A DNA stretch of 31,985 nucleotides from JBEKHI01 sp050012355 (GTDB lineage Bacteria; Actinomycetota; Actinomycetes; Streptosporangiales; Streptosporangiaceae): assembly GCA_050012355.1 (NCBI GenBank), contig JBEKHI010000069.1, positions 1 to 31,985 on the forward strand, given 5' to 3'. A program made the translations under genes and the position numbers. Of the stretch, positions 16,882-23,935 are shown piece by piece. The notes beneath the pieces were generated by a model that searched no databases, was not told the DNA's origin, and was given only the letters and a program-made list of their open reading frames with translations. Position 1 is the first letter of the stretch, and every line of letters starts with the position of its first letter.

Positions 16882-17139
16882 ATGACGGGCGAGACGATCC
16901 GTGACCTGCTCCAGCCCCTCATCGGCCAGCCAGGGTCGATCTTGCTTGTCGTCAGCCGGAGCGGCCAGGTGAGGTTCGCCGCTACCGAGAACCACAAGCT
17001 GACCAGCGTAGAAGTCCGAGACGACGGCCTAGTCCGGCTGGAACGAGAGTCCGGCTGGACGGTGATCGACCCGGCCGAGATCGTGGCCGTGGGCTGGAAC
17101 GACGAGGCCAGCGGGCAACCCGTGGGCCAGTTCCTCTAA
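16882..17139 (+). CDS. Small hypothetical protein
   Basis: An 85-aa protein with an excellent ribosome site (AGGAGGTGGTGT before ATG 16882), which is the main reason to accept it. The sequence is mixed beta/charged with no signal peptide or membrane span; segments SILLVVSRSGQVRFAA and GWTVIDPAEIVAVGW suggest beta strands. I do not recognise a family. It sits between the SDR gene (66 bp upstream) and the GntR regulator gene and may end the exporter operon. Confidence 0.7.
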   Translation: MTGETIRDLLQPLIGQPGSILLVVSRSGQVRFAATENHKLTSVEVRDDGLVRLERESGWTVIDPAEIVAVGWNDEASGQPVGQFL

Positions 17140-17209
17140 CTGAGGATCATGACCGCCCATCGCCATGCACACGAGGCTAACAGCAGGCGACTTCCGGGCA
17201 GTGAGCCGA

Positions 17210-17215
17210 TAAGGT
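17210..17215 (+). promoter_or_regulatory. Candidate -10 element of the GntR gene (leaderless)
   Basis: TAAGGT fits TANNNT and ends 7 nt before the GTG start of the regulator gene, while no ribosome site is present. This is the usual layout of leaderless actinobacterial transcripts. The -35 is not clear and no copy of the TTGGCTA operator is seen here, so autoregulation is not supported by the sequence. Confidence 0.45.
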
Positions 17216-17222
17216 CGGTATC

Positions 17223-17987
17223 GTGACCACCGGCGATCCCGCGCCTTCCCTGTACCGCAAGGTCGCGGACGACATGAGGGCCGCGATCGCGGCGGGCGAG
17301 TACGGAACCGGCACCCGGTTGCCGTCCGAGAGCGAACTGGCCGGGCGGTATGGCGTCTCGCGCGGCACGATCAGGCAAGCGTTCGCCGCGCTGCGCGCCG
17401 ACGGGGTCATCGCGTCGCGGCGCGGCGCCCGGCGCACCGTCGTCGGCGGGTCCCGGGTGCAATCCTTCAGCGAGCTGCTGTCCTTCTCCAAGTGGGCCAA
17501 GTCCCTCGGCGAGGCCCCCTCCGGCCAGCTAGTCAGCCTGGACCGCCGCCCCGCCACCGAGGAGGAGGCGGAGCGGCTGTCGATAGCGACCGGCGCCATC
17601 GTCTACTACATGGTGCGGGTCCGGCTGCTGTCCGAGCACCCGGTGATGATCGAACGCGGCGTCTACCCCGAACGCGTCGGCGCGCTGCTGGCCGGCTTCG
17701 ACCTCGAGGCCGAGTCGATCACCGAGCGGCTGGAAGCGCTCGGCATCGTGTGGACCGACTCCGAGCACATCATCGACGCCGTCCCCGCGTCCGCCGAGGA
17801 CGCGCGGCTCCTTAACGTCACCCGCGGCGTGCCAATGCTGCGCGAACGCCGGCACACCACCGACCAGGCGGGAATCCCCGTCGAGTGGTCCGACGACCGT
17901 TACCTAGGCGGCGCGGTCGCGTTCAGCGTCCGCAACTCGATCACGGTCAACGCGCTGTCACGTACCTCGCAGCAGGTCCCGCAGTAG
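17223..17987 (+). CDS. GntR family regulator, HutC subfamily (UTRA domain)
   Basis: DNA-binding repressor or activator, 254 aa. Residues 8-75 form the winged helix (LPSESELAGRYGVSRGTIRQAFAAL is the classic GntR helix-turn-helix). Residues about 90-245 form the UTRA ligand-binding domain (YYMVRVRLL, PVMIERGVYP, GIPVEWSDDRY). HutC-subfamily members such as PhnF bind short palindromes and respond to small metabolites. Its position next to the phosphonate genes, converging and overlapping tmpB by 30 bp, makes it the likely reader of the four TTGGCTA-type sites at 8846, 8932, 19547 and 19567. The ligand may be a phosphonate or a degradation product. Confidence 0.88.
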   Translation: MTTGDPAPSLYRKVADDMRAAIAAGEYGTGTRLPSESELAGRYGVSRGTIRQAFAALRADGVIASRRGARRTVVGGSRVQSFSELLSFSKWAKSLGEAPSGQLVSLDRRPATEEEAERLSIATGAIVYYMVRVRLLSEHPVMIERGVYPERVGALLAGFDLEAESITERLEALGIVWTDSEHIIDAVPASAEDARLLNVTRGVPMLRERRHTTDQAGIPVEWSDDRYLGGAVAFSVRNSITVNALSRTSQQVPQ

Positions 17988-18473
17988 CTCGGCGAACTGC
18001 CCGAATCCCGGCGGCGTGACAGCCGTGTCCTTGGCCGCCTCGTCCCAGCGCCGCACAGCCACCGCGTCCGTGAAATACGGGTGCCGCTCGAACTCCGCCG
18101 CCTCGGCCGCGCTCATCGGTCCGCCCTGGGCAGCGAGCGTGCGCACCGACTCGGCTGACAGCAGCTCGAAGTACCCGGGCTCCGCGGTGCACAGGTATCG
18201 TTTCGCGGCCACGTGCAGCCGGACCGGCTCGGTCACCGCTGGCCCGAACCAGCCCGCCAGCCAGTCCGCGCCCGCAGCGCCGTGCCGGGCGTCATCGGCG
18301 CCAGTCAGGTGGCCCACGTCGTGCAGCAGCGCGGCGGCCACCAGCGCCGAGGCGGCACCGGACGCCTGCGCGAGCGCACCGGCTTGCCGCATGTGGACCC
18401 CGATCGTCACCTCCTCGCCCAGGTAATCCTCCGCGCCCGGCCCGGCGAACAGAGCCGTCAGTTCTTCGAGCAT
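17958..18473 (-). CDS. tmpB: HD-domain phosphonate-cleaving oxygenase (TmpB/PhnZ-like)
   Basis: Mixed-valent di-iron oxygenase of the HD superfamily, 171 aa, expected to cleave the C-P bond of a 1-hydroxyphosphonate with O2. Key residues line up by spacing with PhnZ: Y17-x-x-E20 (PhnZ Tyr24/Glu27), H27 (His34), H51-D52 (His58/Asp59), H55 (His62), then H64 and H87 as further iron ligands. The gene overlaps the end of tmpA by 16 bp and has GGAGG 7 nt before the ATG, so it is coupled to it. With a TmpA-type partner the expected substrate is hydroxylated 2-trimethylaminoethylphosphonate, giving glycine betaine and phosphate. With another hydroxylase specificity it could be 1-hydroxy-2-aminoethylphosphonate, giving glycine. 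Confidence 0.82.
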   Translation of the reverse strand: MLEELTALFAGPGAEDYLGEEVTIGVHMRQAGALAQASGAASALVAAALLHDVGHLTGADDARHGAAGADWLAGWFGPAVTEPVRLHVAAKRYLCTAEPGYFELLSAESVRTLAAQGGPMSAAEAAEFERHPYFTDAVAVRRWDEAAKDTAVTPPGFGQFAELLRDLLRGT

Positions 18474-19564
18474 CGGAACACCTCCATGGTCGATTCCAGC
18501 CCGTCCAGGTCCGCGTAACAGCCCTGCAGATGCCGCTCGCTCACGTCGGTGAACGCGGTCCGGGCGTGCAGGATGCGGGTGTTATCGAAGATCAGGCAGT
18601 CACCGGGCTCCATCCGCAGCGTCAGCCGTGCCTGCTCATCCCAGAGCAGCCGCGTCCAGCGCCGGTAGGCGCGGTAGTACCGCTCCACCTCGTCGTGCGG
18701 CGCGCGCAGCGGTCCGGCCGACCGGTTGTTGAACCGCACACCACGGATCCGGCCGCGCGGGTCGAGGTGAATGAGCGGCTGCGAGGTCCGTAGTTCAGTC
18801 CCGCCTCCGCTATACCAAAACGTCCGGGGCGTACTCGTCAGGACCTCGAACTCGTCCGGGTGGGATTGCCGCAGCAACTCGGCCACCGCGAAACCATCGA
18901 CCAGCCCGGTGTGCCCCCCACCCGCCGCGTTGCTCAGGCAGTGCAGCAGCTGGATGGTGGGTACTGGATCCCGGTACGGGTTGTCGGTGTGCGGGGTGAT
19001 CTCGCGGGCGGAGTTCGCCAGGTTCTCCGGGTCCGGTTCGACGCGTACGTCGAAGATCCGGCCGTAGTTGGTCTCTCGCACGAACCCGAAGGTCTCCGCC
19101 ACTTCGGTGACCGTGCCGGGCTGGACGGGAACCTCGCGCAGCAGCGCGAATCCCACCCGCAGTACCGACTCGAGCGCGGGCTCCCGGTCATCGAGGTACC
19201 GCTGCCAGGTCCAGACCGGGATCCTCCCGTCGAGGTCGGCGGCCCGCCACAGCTGTTTCCCGTCCGCGGTGCGCGGATCGCCGGGTCCGTAGCCGTCGGG
19301 CGCGTGCGCGGCGAGCCAGTCGAGCGAGAACTCCGACTGGTGACCGTCGGGCTGGTAGGTCACCAGCACCGCCGAATCATCCAGCGGGCGCGCCGCGGAG
19401 ACAGTCACGCCGTTCGGGATATCGAGGACGTCGACCAGACGCTGACCGCTGCCGGGGTCGGTGCAGCACGGGCACGGGCAGTTGTCCCGCAGCCAGATGG
19501 CGGGGAACCGGCTGCCCGCGAGCACCAGCTCCCCGGATTCGACAAGTTGGCTATACAAGTTCAC
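18458..19564 (-). CDS. tmpA: 2-oxoglutarate/Fe(II) phosphonate hydroxylase (TmpA-like)
   Basis: Dioxygenase of the gamma-butyrobetaine hydroxylase/TauD family, 368 aa. The N-terminal domain has the zinc cluster C29-P-C31-P-C33-C and the LRDNCPC block with a later His 87; the catalytic domain has the iron triad H192-T-D194 ... H333 and the 2-oxoglutarate Arg 344 (SERHLQGCY). The zinc domain plus HD partner matches TmpA, which hydroxylates 2-trimethylaminoethylphosphonate at C1. The start GTG 19564 sits 20 bp from the divergent FAD oxidase gene; operator O3 then lies in codons 3-6. An internal GTG at 19525 is an alternative. A -10 hexamer TAGTAT at 19573-19578 fits a leaderless transcript from 19564. 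Confidence 0.82.
   Translation of the reverse strand: MNLYSQLVESGELVLAGSRFPAIWLRDNCPCPCCTDPGSGQRLVDVLDIPNGVTVSAARPLDDSAVLVTYQPDGHQSEFSLDWLAAHAPDGYGPGDPRTADGKQLWRAADLDGRIPVWTWQRYLDDREPALESVLRVGFALLREVPVQPGTVTEVAETFGFVRETNYGRIFDVRVEPDPENLANSAREITPHTDNPYRDPVPTIQLLHCLSNAAGGGHTGLVDGFAVAELLRQSHPDEFEVLTSTPRTFWYSGGGTELRTSQPLIHLDPRGRIRGVRFNNRSAGPLRAPHDEVERYYRAYRRWTRLLWDEQARLTLRMEPGDCLIFDNTRILHARTAFTDVSERHLQGCYADLDGLESTMEVFRCSKN
19547..19558. promoter_or_regulatory. Putative GntR operator O3 in the tmpA/FAD-oxidase promoter
   Basis: TTGGCTATACAA, followed by GTT, nearly identical to O1 at the importer operon 10.7 kb away. It covers the first codons of tmpA and the -35 zone of the FAD oxidase promoter, so a bound repressor would block both directions. 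Confidence 0.7.
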
Positions 19565-19566
19565 AG

Positions 19567-19578
19567 TTGGCTATACTA
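19567..19578. promoter_or_regulatory. Putative GntR operator O4 over the shared -10 region
   Basis: TTGGCTATACTA, a degenerate copy exactly 20 bp (two helical turns) from O3, so two dimers could sit on the same face. It contains both predicted -10 hexamers: TATACT on the plus strand at 19572-19577 (7 nt before ATG 19585) and TAGTAT on the minus strand at 19573-19578 (8 nt before GTG 19564). Confidence 0.62.
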
Positions 19579-19584
19579 GTGTGC

Positions 19585-20655
19585 ATGGTCGGAAAAGTGG
19601 TGGTTGTCGGGGGCGGCATCCTCGGTACGATGCACGCGCTGGCCGCCCGGCAGCGCGGGTTCGAGGTCACGCACCTGGAGCGGGAGCCCGAGGCCCGCGG
19701 GGCGAGCGTACGGAACTTCGGGCTGATCTGGGTGAGCGGAAGGCGTCCTGGGGATGAACTCGCTCTCGCGCTGCGCGCCCGCCAGCTGTGGGAACAGGTG
19801 CCCGGTATCGCTTTCCGCCCGGCCGGGTCGGTCACCGTCGCGGCCAGTGAGGCGGAGCTCGGGCTGATGAAGGAGGCGTCCGCGCTGCCGGACGCCGCCC
19901 AGCGCGGTTTCAAGCTGCTCGACGCGGCCGGGGTACGGTCGGTCAACCCGGCTGTGCGCGGCGATATCCTCGGCGGGCTGTACTGCCCGGCCGACGCGAT
20001 CGTCGAGCCGCGACTGGTGCTGCCGTCGCTGCGGGCCGCGCTGGCTGGCCCTGGGTATGAGTGGCTGCCGGGGCGCGAGATCACCGATGTGCGAGCCGGG
20101 GCCGTGCTCGATCACACCGGCACCTGGCACCGCGGCGATCTGGTCGCGTTGTGCACCGGGGCGGCCGCCCGGTTCATCGATGGGCTGCCCGCCCGCCGGG
20201 TGCGGCTGCAGATGATGCAGACCGCGCCGCTGGCGGCAAAACTGACCACCGCGCTCGCGGATGGCGACTCGCTGCGCTACTACCCCGCCTACGAGCTGCC
20301 CGGCCGGGCCCAGCTCGCGCCGCAGGACCCGGTCGCCGCCCTGGCCCGCGCCCAGCTGCTGCTGGTGCAGCGGGCCGACGGCTCACTGACCATAGGCGAC
20401 ACGCACGAGTACGACCAGCCGTTCGCGTTCGACGTGGACTCCGATGCCTACGATCACCTGCTCGCCCGGGCGCAGGCGGTGCTCGGGGTCCCGCTGCCGC
20501 CGGTACAGCGGCGCTGGGCCGGCGTCTACAGCGAAACCACCGACGGGGCACTGTACCTGCGCCGCGAGGTGGCCGACGGCGTAGTGCTGGTGACCGCCCC
20601 AGGAGGACGCGGCATGACCTGCGCTCCAGCGATAGCGGAGGAGACCTTCATATGA
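19585..20655 (+). CDS. FAD-dependent aminophosphonate oxidase (TIGR03364-like)
   Basis: Flavin amine oxidase of the DAO fold, 356 aa. The FAD-binding start VVVVGGGILGTMHALA (G9-x-G11-x-x-G14) with Glu at the end of strand 2 (HLERE) is clear, and the C-terminal GGRGMTCAPAIAEE returns to the flavin. This clade is known to travel with PhnX-like hydrolases, and characterised members oxidise N-methyl-2-aminoethylphosphonate, some also 2-aminoethylphosphonate, to phosphonoacetaldehyde, replacing the transaminase PhnW. No phnW is seen here. I use ATG 19585; GTG 19579 is possible. No ribosome site precedes it, in keeping with the -10 placed 7 nt upstream. The stop overlaps the next ATG (ATGA). Confidence 0.85.
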   Translation: MVGKVVVVGGGILGTMHALAARQRGFEVTHLEREPEARGASVRNFGLIWVSGRRPGDELALALRARQLWEQVPGIAFRPAGSVTVAASEAELGLMKEASALPDAAQRGFKLLDAAGVRSVNPAVRGDILGGLYCPADAIVEPRLVLPSLRAALAGPGYEWLPGREITDVRAGAVLDHTGTWHRGDLVALCTGAAARFIDGLPARRVRLQMMQTAPLAAKLTTALADGDSLRYYPAYELPGRAQLAPQDPVAALARAQLLLVQRADGSLTIGDTHEYDQPFAFDVDSDAYDHLLARAQAVLGVPLPPVQRRWAGVYSETTDGALYLRREVADGVVLVTAPGGRGMTCAPAIAEETFI

Positions 20656-21464
20656 CAGCGATCAGCGTCGCCTGCCTGGACATGGCGGGCACCACCGTCC
20701 GCGACGACGGCGTCGTGATGGACGCGTTCCGCGCGGCGGTCGGAGACGCCGGCCCGGATGCCATGGAGTACGTCCGGGCGACCATGGGGCAATCCAAGAT
20801 CGAGGTGTTCCGGCACCTGCTGGGCGACGAGAACGCCGCGCAGACTGCTAACACCGCCTTCGAGGACGCCTACGGAGTGGCGGTGCGCGCGGGCGCGGTC
20901 GAGCCGCTGCCTGGCGCCGAGGACGTGCTGCGGGCCTGCCGGTCGGCCGGGGTGCGGGTCTGCCTGTCCACCGGGTTCTCCCCCGTCACCCGGGACGCGA
21001 TACTTGACGCCCTCGGCTGGCGGCCGCTGGCCGACCTGGTGCTGTCCCCGGCCGACGCCGGGCGGGGGCGCCCGTGGCCGGACATGCCGCTGACGGCCTT
21101 GCTGCGGCTGGGTGGCGGCGCGGTCAGCGAGCTCGCGGTCGTGGGCGACACGCCCAGCGACGTGGAGTCCGGCCTGCGGGCTGGTGCTGGCCTGGTGGCG
21201 GGTGTGCTCACCGGCTCCGCGACCCGCGATGACCTAGCGAAAGCGGGCGCTCCCGTGATACTCGACGACATCACCGGCCTGCTCGGCTACCTGTTATCCA
21301 CAGGCCATGTGGATAACAGTGTGCGTTTCTCCCTCTTAGCTGTGAGCGACGCCTCCCAGGTAGCGGGCGTGTTGTGGATAGCCGGCTCACGGCAACCGCC
21401 CGACCGGCAGCGATGTCCTGTGGATAACACACGGTGCATGTGGACTGTCCGCACAGCGATTTGA
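20652..21464 (+). CDS. Phosphonatase-like HAD hydrolase (PhnX-like) with C-terminal extension
   Basis: HAD-superfamily C-P hydrolase, 270 aa, expected to split phosphonoacetaldehyde (or a hydroxylated form) into aldehyde and phosphate. Phosphonatase marks are all present: D10-M-A-G-T instead of DxDxT, the cap-domain Schiff-base lysine K49 in MGQSKI, Ser/Thr in CLSTGFS, Arg 140 in the place of the usual HAD lysine, and GDTPSD at 165-170. Relatives end near residue 220. Here the frame continues for about 55 residues through a DnaA-box palindrome into sequence with no family likeness, so the natural stop seems to have been lost. It is translationally coupled to the FAD oxidase. Confidence 0.83.
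   Translation: MTAISVACLDMAGTTVRDDGVVMDAFRAAVGDAGPDAMEYVRATMGQSKIEVFRHLLGDENAAQTANTAFEDAYGVAVRAGAVEPLPGAEDVLRACRSAGVRVCLSTGFSPVTRDAILDALGWRPLADLVLSPADAGRGRPWPDMPLTALLRLGGGAVSELAVVGDTPSDVESGLRAGAGLVAGVLTGSATRDDLAKAGAPVILDDITGLLGYLLSTGHVDNSVRFSLLAVSDASQVAGVLWIAGSRQPPDRQRCPVDNTRCMWTVRTAI
21291..21319. repeat. Perfect 12-bp inverted repeat made of two DnaA boxes
   Basis: CTGTTATCCACA, 5-bp loop GGCCA, then TGTGGATAACAG. Each arm contains a full consensus DnaA box (TTATCCACA at 21294-21302, its complement at 21308-21316). It lies within the 3' part of the phosphonatase-like frame. As RNA it would form a stable hairpin, but no T-run follows, so it is not a standard terminator. Confidence 0.8.
21373..21427. 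promoter_or_regulatory. Further DnaA boxes
   Basis: TGTGGATAG at 21373-21381 (one mismatch) and TGTGGATAA at 21419-21427 (perfect), both in the same orientation as the right arm of the palindrome. A weaker TGTGGACTG lies at 21439. With the palindrome this gives three perfect and one or two near boxes in about 140 bp, just upstream of the acetoacetyl-CoA synthetase gene. Elsewhere in the window I noticed no perfect box. Confidence 0.7.
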
Positions 21465-21513
21465 TGCCAATAGGTCTTGATTGTCGTGGTTATGACGTGC
21501 GAGTGTCACGCAT

Positions 21514-23466
21514 GTGAACGACGGTGAGTTGCTGTGGACTCCGGACCCGGAGCGCGTCGCACAAGCGAACATCACGATCTTCATCAGCTGGCTGCGCCGC
21601 GTTCGCGGGCTGGACTTCGACGGCTACGACGACCTGTGGCGCTGGTCGGTCACCGACCTGGACGGTTTCTGGCAGGCCATCTGGGACTTCAACGACATCA
21701 TCGCGTCGGCCCGGCCGGAACGCGTGCTCGACGGCCTCGGCGGTCCAGGCACCCCCTGGTTCCCGCCGGAACTGCGGTGGTTCCCCGGTGCCCGGCTCAA
21801 CTACGCCGAGCATGTCTTCCGCAACGCGCGCACCGGCGAGGTCGCGCTGTTCTACCGCTCCGAGGGCGGGCCGCTGCGGGCGATGACCTGGGACGAGCTC
21901 ACCATTAAGACCGCGAGCCTCGCGGCGCGGATGCGTGAGCTTGGCGTCGGCCCCGGCGACCGCGTCGCCTCCACGATGCCGAACACACCGGACACCGTCA
22001 TCGCGATGCTAGCCACCGTCGCGATCGGCGCGGTCTGGGCGAGTTGCTCACCGGACTACGGCGTCCGCGGCGTCGCGGACCGGTTCCGCCAGCTTGAGCC
22101 CAGTCTGGTCTTCGCCGCCACCGAGTACTCCTATAGCGGTAAGCGCCACGACCGCGGCCCGGCGATCGAGCAGATCGCCGGGCGGCTGCCAGGTAACCCA
22201 CCGATCATCACCGACCCAGGCCGGGTCACCAGTGGCACGCCGGATCTGGTCTTCCACCAGGTCGCGTTCGGCGATCCGCTGTGGGTGCTGTTCTCCTCCG
22301 GGACCACGGGCCTGCCGAAGGCACTCACCCAGAGCCACGGCGGCATCCTGCTGGAACAGCTCAAGCTGCAACGGTTGCAGATGGACCTACGCCGGGGCGA
22401 TGTGCTGTTCTTCTACACGACCACCGGCTGGATGATGTGGAACTTCCTGGTCAGCTCGCTGTTGCTCGGCGTGAAGCCGGTGCTCTACGACGGGAACCCG
22501 GCCTACCCCGGACCGGAGGCGCTGTGGGAGACCGCGACGGCGGCGGGCGTCACGTTTTTCGGCGCTTCCCCCGCCTACCTCGATGGCATCGCCCGGCGCG
22601 GCGTCGTCCCGCGCGACATCACGGACCTGTCGGCGCTGCGGTCGATGATGCTGGCTGGGTCACCGGTCTCCGCCCGGACCGCCGCGTGGGTCTATGAGAA
22701 CGTCAAGCGGGACCTGTACCTGCACGTCGGCACCGGCGGAACCGACGTGTGCTGCGGCTTCACCGGCGGTGCACCCACGCTGCCGGTCTACGCGGGCGAA
22801 CACCAGCGCCGCAACCTCGGCGTCGCGGCGCAGGCGTGGGATGAGCGCGGCGAACCGGTGGTGGACACCACCGGCGAGATGGTGGTCACCCGGCCGATGC
22901 CGTCGATGCCGGTCTTCCTCTGGGGAGACACGGACAACCGCGTCTACCGCGATACGTATTTCGACCGGTACCCGTCGGCCTGGCGGCAGCGTGACTTCTT
23001 CCGCGTCAATGCCCGCGGCGGCTGTTTCCTCCCGGGCCGCTCCGACGCCACCCTCAACTCCCGCGGCATCCGCATCGGCACCGCCGAGATCTACTCGGTA
23101 ATAAACGAGATCCCCGGGATAACCGACTCGCTGATCACCGACGCCCCGCTACCCGACGGTTCCTCGCAGGTCGTGTTGTTCGTCGCGCTCCCCGCCGGCC
23201 AGGTCCTGGACGACGCGCTGGCCGAAGAGATCCGGGCCCGGCTCCGCCGCCAGTACTCGCCGCGTCACGTCCCCGACGAGATCGTCCAGGTACCGGCGAT
23301 CCCGGTCACGATCACCGGCAAGAAGCTAGAGGTACCGGTGCGCAACATCCTGCGCGGCGTCGCCGCGCAGGAAGCCGCCGATCCCGGCGCGATGGCGAAC
23401 CCCGAGTCACTCGAAGCATTTACCGCCTACGCGAGAAAACTAAGCGGCCCTCCGCCCGCTTCTTGA
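21514..23466 (+). CDS. aacS: Acetoacetyl-CoA synthetase
   Basis: ATP-dependent acyl-CoA ligase that activates acetoacetate, 650 aa, the normal length for the family. The N-terminal ACAS block (FISWLRRVRGLDFDGYDDLWRWSV) and RWFPGARLNYAEH are typical of acetoacetate-CoA ligases. The AMP-binding P-loop reads LFSSGTTGLPKAL, later motifs are YTTTGWMMWN and GRSDATLNSRGIRIGTAEIY, and the catalytic lysine region is ITGKKLEVPV near the C-terminus. It feeds ketone bodies or polymer breakdown products into acetyl-CoA metabolism. The start is GTG 21514. No beta-oxidation or PHB gene is next to it. The last 47 bp overlap the convergent SRPBCC gene. Confidence 0.93.
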   Translation: MNDGELLWTPDPERVAQANITIFISWLRRVRGLDFDGYDDLWRWSVTDLDGFWQAIWDFNDIIASARPERVLDGLGGPGTPWFPPELRWFPGARLNYAEHVFRNARTGEVALFYRSEGGPLRAMTWDELTIKTASLAARMRELGVGPGDRVASTMPNTPDTVIAMLATVAIGAVWASCSPDYGVRGVADRFRQLEPSLVFAATEYSYSGKRHDRGPAIEQIAGRLPGNPPIITDPGRVTSGTPDLVFHQVAFGDPLWVLFSSGTTGLPKALTQSHGGILLEQLKLQRLQMDLRRGDVLFFYTTTGWMMWNFLVSSLLLGVKPVLYDGNPAYPGPEALWETATAAGVTFFGASPAYLDGIARRGVVPRDITDLSALRSMMLAGSPVSARTAAWVYENVKRDLYLHVGTGGTDVCCGFTGGAPTLPVYAGEHQRRNLGVAAQAWDERGEPVVDTTGEMVVTRPMPSMPVFLWGDTDNRVYRDTYFDRYPSAWRQRDFFRVNARGGCFLPGRSDATLNSRGIRIGTAEIYSVINEIPGITDSLITDAPLPDGSSQVVLFVALPAGQVLDDALAEEIRARLRRQYSPRHVPDEIVQVPAIPVTITGKKLEVPVRNILRGVAAQEAADPGAMANPESLEAFTAYARKLSGPPPAS

Positions 23467-23866
23467 GGGCCTCGTTCAGTGCCTGGAAACTCGCCTCGGC
23501 TCGGGCGAAGGTCTTACCGGAAAAGGCAGCCAGCAGGCCACGGTAGGTCTCGCCTTGCTCCAGCCGAGTACCGCCGTCCGCCGCGGTCAGCGTGAAATGG
23601 TGCTCACCGCTGATGATGCCGGGCAGGCTGGCTACCCACCTAAGCTCCGCGCCCGGGTCGGCGACGGTGATCTTCGGTTTAACGGTCATCAGGCCGCCGT
23701 TGGCCGGATGGACGCTCCGCAGCCTGATCCTGTTTCCGACGGCGACCTGCCCAGATGCCTCGCGGAACAGCGGGTTCCACTCCGGGTAGCTGCTCAGATC
23801 AGTCAAGACCGCCCACACGGCCTCCGGCGGAGCGTCGATCTGGATGGTCGCGGACATAGTTTTCAT
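23420..23866 (-). CDS. SRPBCC (START-like) family protein
   Basis: Small lipid- or polyketide-binding fold protein, 148 aa. It opens with ATIQIDAPPEAVWAVLTDLSSYPEWNPLF, the hallmark of the polyketide cyclase/dehydrase-type SRPBCC family, and ends with the long C-terminal helix (FARAEASFQALNEALKKRAE). Function unknown. Start ATG 23866; ATG 23857 is possible. A 14-bp perfect inverted repeat lies upstream at 23892-23935, followed on the other strand by what seems to be the start of a TetR-type regulator gene, so this gene was probably controlled by that regulator. Confidence 0.82.
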   Translation of the reverse strand: MKTMSATIQIDAPPEAVWAVLTDLSSYPEWNPLFREASGQVAVGNRIRLRSVHPANGGLMTVKPKITVADPGAELRWVASLPGIISGEHHFTLTAADGGTRLEQGETYRGLLAAFSGKTFARAEASFQALNEALKKRAEGRLVFSRRR

Positions 23867-23891
23867 GCGCTGTCCCGTCTGACTAATTCAA

Positions 23892-23935
23892 CGTGCACCG
23901 TACGTTGTTTTCCAGAATACTACGTACGGTGCACG
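23892..23935. promoter_or_regulatory. Perfect 14-bp inverted repeat, likely TetR-type operator
   Basis: Arms CGTGCACCGTACGT (23892-23905) and ACGTACGGTGCACG (23922-23935) match perfectly with a 16-bp AT-richer spacer. It lies 26 bp upstream of the SRPBCC start and ends directly at an ATG on the plus strand. Such long palindromes between a target gene and a divergent regulator gene are typical TetR-family operators. Confidence 0.72.

Noticed and set aside
21291..21319. Palindrome as an intrinsic terminator of the phosphonate operon
   Set aside because: No T-run follows and the arms are exact DnaA boxes that recur nearby without a hairpin.
21514..23466. Acetoacetyl-CoA synthetase as part of the phosphonate pathway
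   Set aside because: Separate start, no coupling and no operator; acetaldehyde or glycine from phosphonates would not need it.
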